A stretch of 16,272 nt of DNA, taken from assembly GCA_000436535.1 (NCBI GenBank), contig FR886335.1, positions 47,452 to 63,723 of the forward strand. The letters run 5' to 3'. Source of the DNA: Eubacterium sp. CAG:252. Its GTDB lineage: Bacteria > Bacillota > Clostridia > Lachnospirales > Lachnospiraceae. Made by a program: the position numbers and the translations under genes. The notes beneath the pieces are model-generated. The model was not told where the DNA came from. It saw only the letters and a list, made by a program, of their open reading frames with translations, and searched no databases. Positions 13,921-16,272 of this stretch are shown here, piece after piece (within the stretch, counting starts at the first letter, position 1; each line of letters begins with the position of its first letter).

Positions 13921-15189
13921 TTAATCTCCAATTACCTTTTCACCTGAAAGCATCTTATCTAATATGTCAGCTAACGGCTCCATTGCATTCTTTACTTCCT
14001 CAAATGTGTTCGTCTGCGCTCCAGCCTCAATAAGCATTGATCGACCTCTCTCATGCAGGCAGTATCTGTACGCATTTATATATATTCTTCTTAAAAAACC
14101 CGGATAATACGCTTCTCCAAGAAGCTGCATCTGAAGGCTCATGGCAAGATTATCATCCCTATAAGGATTATACAGATACGCAATATCACCATTGACCTTA
14201 CTGTAACTAAGCCCGTTAAAAAACATCACCTTGGCCATGCTCTTACCATCAACTTCTGTTACAAGATGTGTCGTATCGGCAACACCATCCCTGTGAAGGT
14301 CGATAACCACCTCTATTGTCGGGTTTTCTTCCAATATACGCGCTATTCCGTTTTCTGCATATGTATAAGCCTTGCTTCTGTCAAGCTTTCCGTCAACATA
14401 ATCATACACGGTGGTGTCATGTATGACGTTATATCCATACTTATTTACAAGAAGCTCTGTAAGATAATCCCCGACACCGACTATAGTTGTTGAGGCATCC
14501 CCATCAACTGTATCTGTGAAGCCTTCCTGCGAATGTGTGTGGAATATAAGTATCTTTGGCTTTCCGTCACTCTTATCTATCGAAAGATTTTTATCGATAA
14601 ACTCCGCCGGTCTTAGCATATTCTCTGTAAGGTCTGTCACTGACGTAATTATATAAAAATGATTATGTACAAAACCATAATCTGAAAGCTCTGCCCTGCT
14701 ATAAACTGTTCCTGTAATATCTTTTTTTGAAATAGCTGCCGATACCTGCGTGGAATTATCAGTATTTTTACTCTCCTGCTTAATTCCAGCTGATATATCT
14801 GTGCTGCCATTCTGCCCTGTATTACCATCTGTCTTTGCATCCTTTGTGACGGTTGTATCCTGCATAATTTCACCAGCCTTATCTGTATCTGCATTATTTT
14901 CATTATAATCACAGCTATTGTCTGCAAGCATAATATAGTCATCATTATTCTTTGGAAGCATGGCACTCACCGGCACTGTCGTTTTTAACAGCTCATCAAA
15001 CACTGTATCATTATTAAGCTTCTGCGGTTCACAATAATACGCAGCCCCCGGCATAACCATATTCATACAGCCGTTTATGAACATTTCCTCTGTAAATGAA
15101 GCAAAGCCTACATTTCTTTCAAAAAATATTATAAACAGTACTATAGCTGCACTCATTACAATATATAATGGCCTGTACTTTGGTTTCAT
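13921..15189 (-). CDS. spoIIP: Stage II sporulation protein P (SpoIIP), peptidoglycan amidase/endopeptidase
   Basis: Membrane-anchored peptidoglycan hydrolase of the SpoIID/M/P engulfment complex, mother-cell side of the sporulation septum. The start is set at 15189 (422 residues, MKPKYRP) because GGAGG lies 4 nt upstream. Residues 8-24 are the N-terminal membrane anchor. Residues about 80-155 form a low-complexity Asp/Asn/Thr/Ser/Gln-rich linker. The SpoIIP catalytic domain (about 160-422) has ILIFHTHSQEGF (His217, His219, Glu222), VVIDLHRDGV (His299) and MLIEAGAQTN (Glu388), the zinc/catalytic positions of the family. It is 27 bp downstream of gpr, a pairing conserved in Bacillus and clostridia. 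Transcription is normally sigma-E dependent for spoIIP; no separate promoter is evident in the short gap. Confidence 0.95.
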   Translation of the reverse strand: MKPKYRPLYIVMSAAIVLFIIFFERNVGFASFTEEMFINGCMNMVMPGAAYYCEPQKLNNDTVFDELLKTTVPVSAMLPKNNDDYIMLADNSCDYNENNADTDKAGEIMQDTTVTKDAKTDGNTGQNGSTDISAGIKQESKNTDNSTQVSAAISKKDITGTVYSRAELSDYGFVHNHFYIITSVTDLTENMLRPAEFIDKNLSIDKSDGKPKILIFHTHSQEGFTDTVDGDASTTIVGVGDYLTELLVNKYGYNVIHDTTVYDYVDGKLDRSKAYTYAENGIARILEENPTIEVVIDLHRDGVADTTHLVTEVDGKSMAKVMFFNGLSYSKVNGDIAYLYNPYRDDNLAMSLQMQLLGEAYYPGFLRRIYINAYRYCLHERGRSMLIEAGAQTNTFEEVKNAMEPLADILDKMLSGEKVIGD

Positions 15190-15216
15190 AATGCCTCCTG
15201 CCAATAACAATATATT

Positions 15217-16110
15217 TTAAAGCACCATATTAATAGCCTCTGATATAACTGTGCTTATATTCTGCACATCTGTATCTATCGCCTTCGGTGTAACATACAT
15301 ATCACTTATGCCCTCTTTATATATTTTCATAAAAAATGCAGACTTTTCCTCTGCTGTGAATTCTTTCATAAGCGGACTTACAAGGTCTATGGCTATAGTA
15401 AATGCATCTATGACCGTAGGTACACCAAGCGCAAGCACAGGAACTCCGATATTATCCTCATTAATCCCCTCTCTGTGATTACCAACTCCTGAACCCGGAT
15501 TAATACCCCTGTCAGATAGCTGTATAGTCGTATTAAGCCTTGATATATCCCTTGCCGCAAGCGCATCTATAGCTATTATGGCAGACGGCTTTACCTGCTT
15601 TGCTATGCCCTTTATTATATCTGCCGTTTCAAGCCCTGTATCAGCCATAACTCCGGGAATAATAGCGCATATACCACCATTCTCCCCACTTTCTATAAGA
15701 ATGTGATGATTAACCATAAGTCCGTCAACAACAAGTGGGCCAAGAGAGTCGGACGTTATACAACGGTTTCCTAGTCCTGCTACAAGAAGTGTCATAGGCT
15801 CACATTTATCATCTGATATATTATCCTTTAGAAGTTTTTTAATATATTCAGACAATATATCCACAACTTTCTTCTTGTACATCTCACTTGCATTACTTAT
15901 ATCCTTTGCCTCTATCGTTATATAGGAGCCCTGTGGCTTTCCTATGGCATCTGCGCCTCTTTTATCAGTAATCTTTATCTCTGTCACCTTTATAGCTGTA
16001 TCTGTATCATTAAATTCATTGACTACTATGCCCTTAAGCTTTCCGCTTTTCTTAGAAATGCTTTCGTTAAGCTCTACCGCAAGGTCAGTCCTTCCCATCT
16101 CATAATCCAT
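15217..16110 (-). CDS. gpr: Germination protease GPR (spore-specific aspartic endopeptidase)
   Basis: Degrades small acid-soluble spore proteins during germination; made as a zymogen in the forespore, normally under sigma-G. 297 residues, shorter than B. megaterium GPR (about 370). The N-terminus MDYEMGRTDLAVE contains the conserved self-processing site (RTDLA at 7-11), leaving only a 6-residue propeptide. Catalytic aspartates correspond to Asp121 in GNRCITSDSLGP and Asp182 in AIDALAAR. NPGSGVGNHR (204-213) and ALGVPTVIDA (227-236) are also typical. AGGA 6 nt before the ATG supports the start. The upstream 160 bp contains three copies of an AT-rich 15-bp motif; I could not find a convincing sigma-G promoter. 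Confidence 0.96.
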   Translation of the reverse strand: MDYEMGRTDLAVELNESISKKSGKLKGIVVNEFNDTDTAIKVTEIKITDKRGADAIGKPQGSYITIEAKDISNASEMYKKKVVDILSEYIKKLLKDNISDDKCEPMTLLVAGLGNRCITSDSLGPLVVDGLMVNHHILIESGENGGICAIIPGVMADTGLETADIIKGIAKQVKPSAIIAIDALAARDISRLNTTIQLSDRGINPGSGVGNHREGINEDNIGVPVLALGVPTVIDAFTIAIDLVSPLMKEFTAEEKSAFFMKIYKEGISDMYVTPKAIDTDVQNISTVISEAINMVL

Positions 16111-16138
16111 ACTTATCCTGCCTCATCTATCTTAATTA

Positions 16139-16238
16139 ATATCTATTCTATATTTCTTAATATCCAGTCTATATTGGGTAATTAAGTCCATATTATTGCA
16201 TATATATCTGGAAACTTGTGTACATATCCAATCTATAT
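16139..16238. repeat. Three-copy 15-bp direct repeat upstream of gpr
   Basis: ATATCTATTCTATAT (16139-16153), ATATCCAGTCTATAT (16160-16174) and ATATCCAATCTATAT (16224-16238). Copies two and three differ at one base; copy one differs from them at two or three. Starts are 21 and 64 bp apart, close to whole helical turns (2 and about 6), so a protein could bind all three on one DNA face. The surrounding DNA is AT-rich, which weakens the case. Confidence 0.5.
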
Positions 16239-16272
16239 ATGATAATCCCGTTCTTCTTTAGTCATCTCATTC

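Noticed and set aside
13674..13931. Minus-strand open frame of 85 codons between spoIIP and DUF5688
   Set aside because: It runs through the spoIIP terminator hairpin and the predicted DUF5688 promoter, overlaps the spoIIP end, has an AT-driven composition and no ribosome binding site.
16233..16271. Short minus-strand frame ending in MTKEERDYHI then TAG, possibly the tail of a gene upstream of gpr
   Set aside because: Only 12 codons are visible; an open frame this short is expected by chance and it overlaps one of the 15-bp repeats.
1..16272. CRISPR arrays, insertion sequences, phage or toxin-antitoxin modules
   Set aside because: No regularly spaced repeats with unique spacers, no transposase or integrase motifs and no paired small toxin-like genes were found on either strand.

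Overview
The window is low-GC DNA with short intergenic gaps, strong AGGAGG-type ribosome binding sites and two sporulation/germination genes (gpr and spoIIP). These point to an anaerobic, spore-forming clostridium, most likely family Lachnospiraceae. A DUF5688-type gene and a divergent 'SWKLDG' LigA agree with that placement. The uronate genes suggest a gut or rumen pectin user; a Lachnospira/Butyrivibrio/Roseburia-like organism is an inference, not proven.

Left region (1-6613): galacturonate/glucuronate catabolism. On the minus strand lie uxaB (tagaturonate reductase) and uxaA (altronate dehydratase), preceded at the window edge by the first 25 codons of another minus-strand gene. On the plus strand a LacI-family regulator and uxaC (uronate isomerase) sit 21 bp apart. 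UxaC converts galacturonate to tagaturonate, UxaB reduces it to altronate, and UxaA dehydrates that to 2-keto-3-deoxygluconate; KDG kinase and aldolase are not in the window. The 672-bp divergent spacer carries two well-formed promoters. Each has a LacI/CcpA-type palindrome just downstream of its predicted transcription start, giving a readable regulatory circuit: LacI-family repression of both arms with autoregulation, or CcpA control, or both.

Middle region (6614-12502): a strong bidirectional terminator separates uxaC from a minus-strand series. Read in the direction of transcription this is rluF (23S rRNA pseudouridine synthase), ligA (NAD-dependent DNA ligase with unusual active-site substitutions) and metA (homoserine O-acyltransferase with Glu111, predicting acetyl-CoA use), ended by a hairpin terminator. 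A MATE-family exporter and a 67-residue single-span membrane protein follow as a second unit.

Right region (12503-16272): a tRNA-Arg(CCG) faces a convergent DUF5688-family gene whose stop codon is 10 nt past the tRNA 3' end. That gene has its own promoter and a roughly 180-nt hairpin-rich leader. Upstream lies the minus-strand pair gpr-spoIIP, closed by a terminator built from a tandem 21-bp repeat. The spacer before gpr holds three copies of a 15-bp AT-rich motif at 21- and 64-bp spacing.

No CRISPR array, insertion sequence, integrase, phage or toxin gene is visible. The most notable items are the operator architecture of the uxa spacer, the divergent LigA, the repeated GC-rich stem-loops after uxaA and uxaB, and the unexplained structured leaders.
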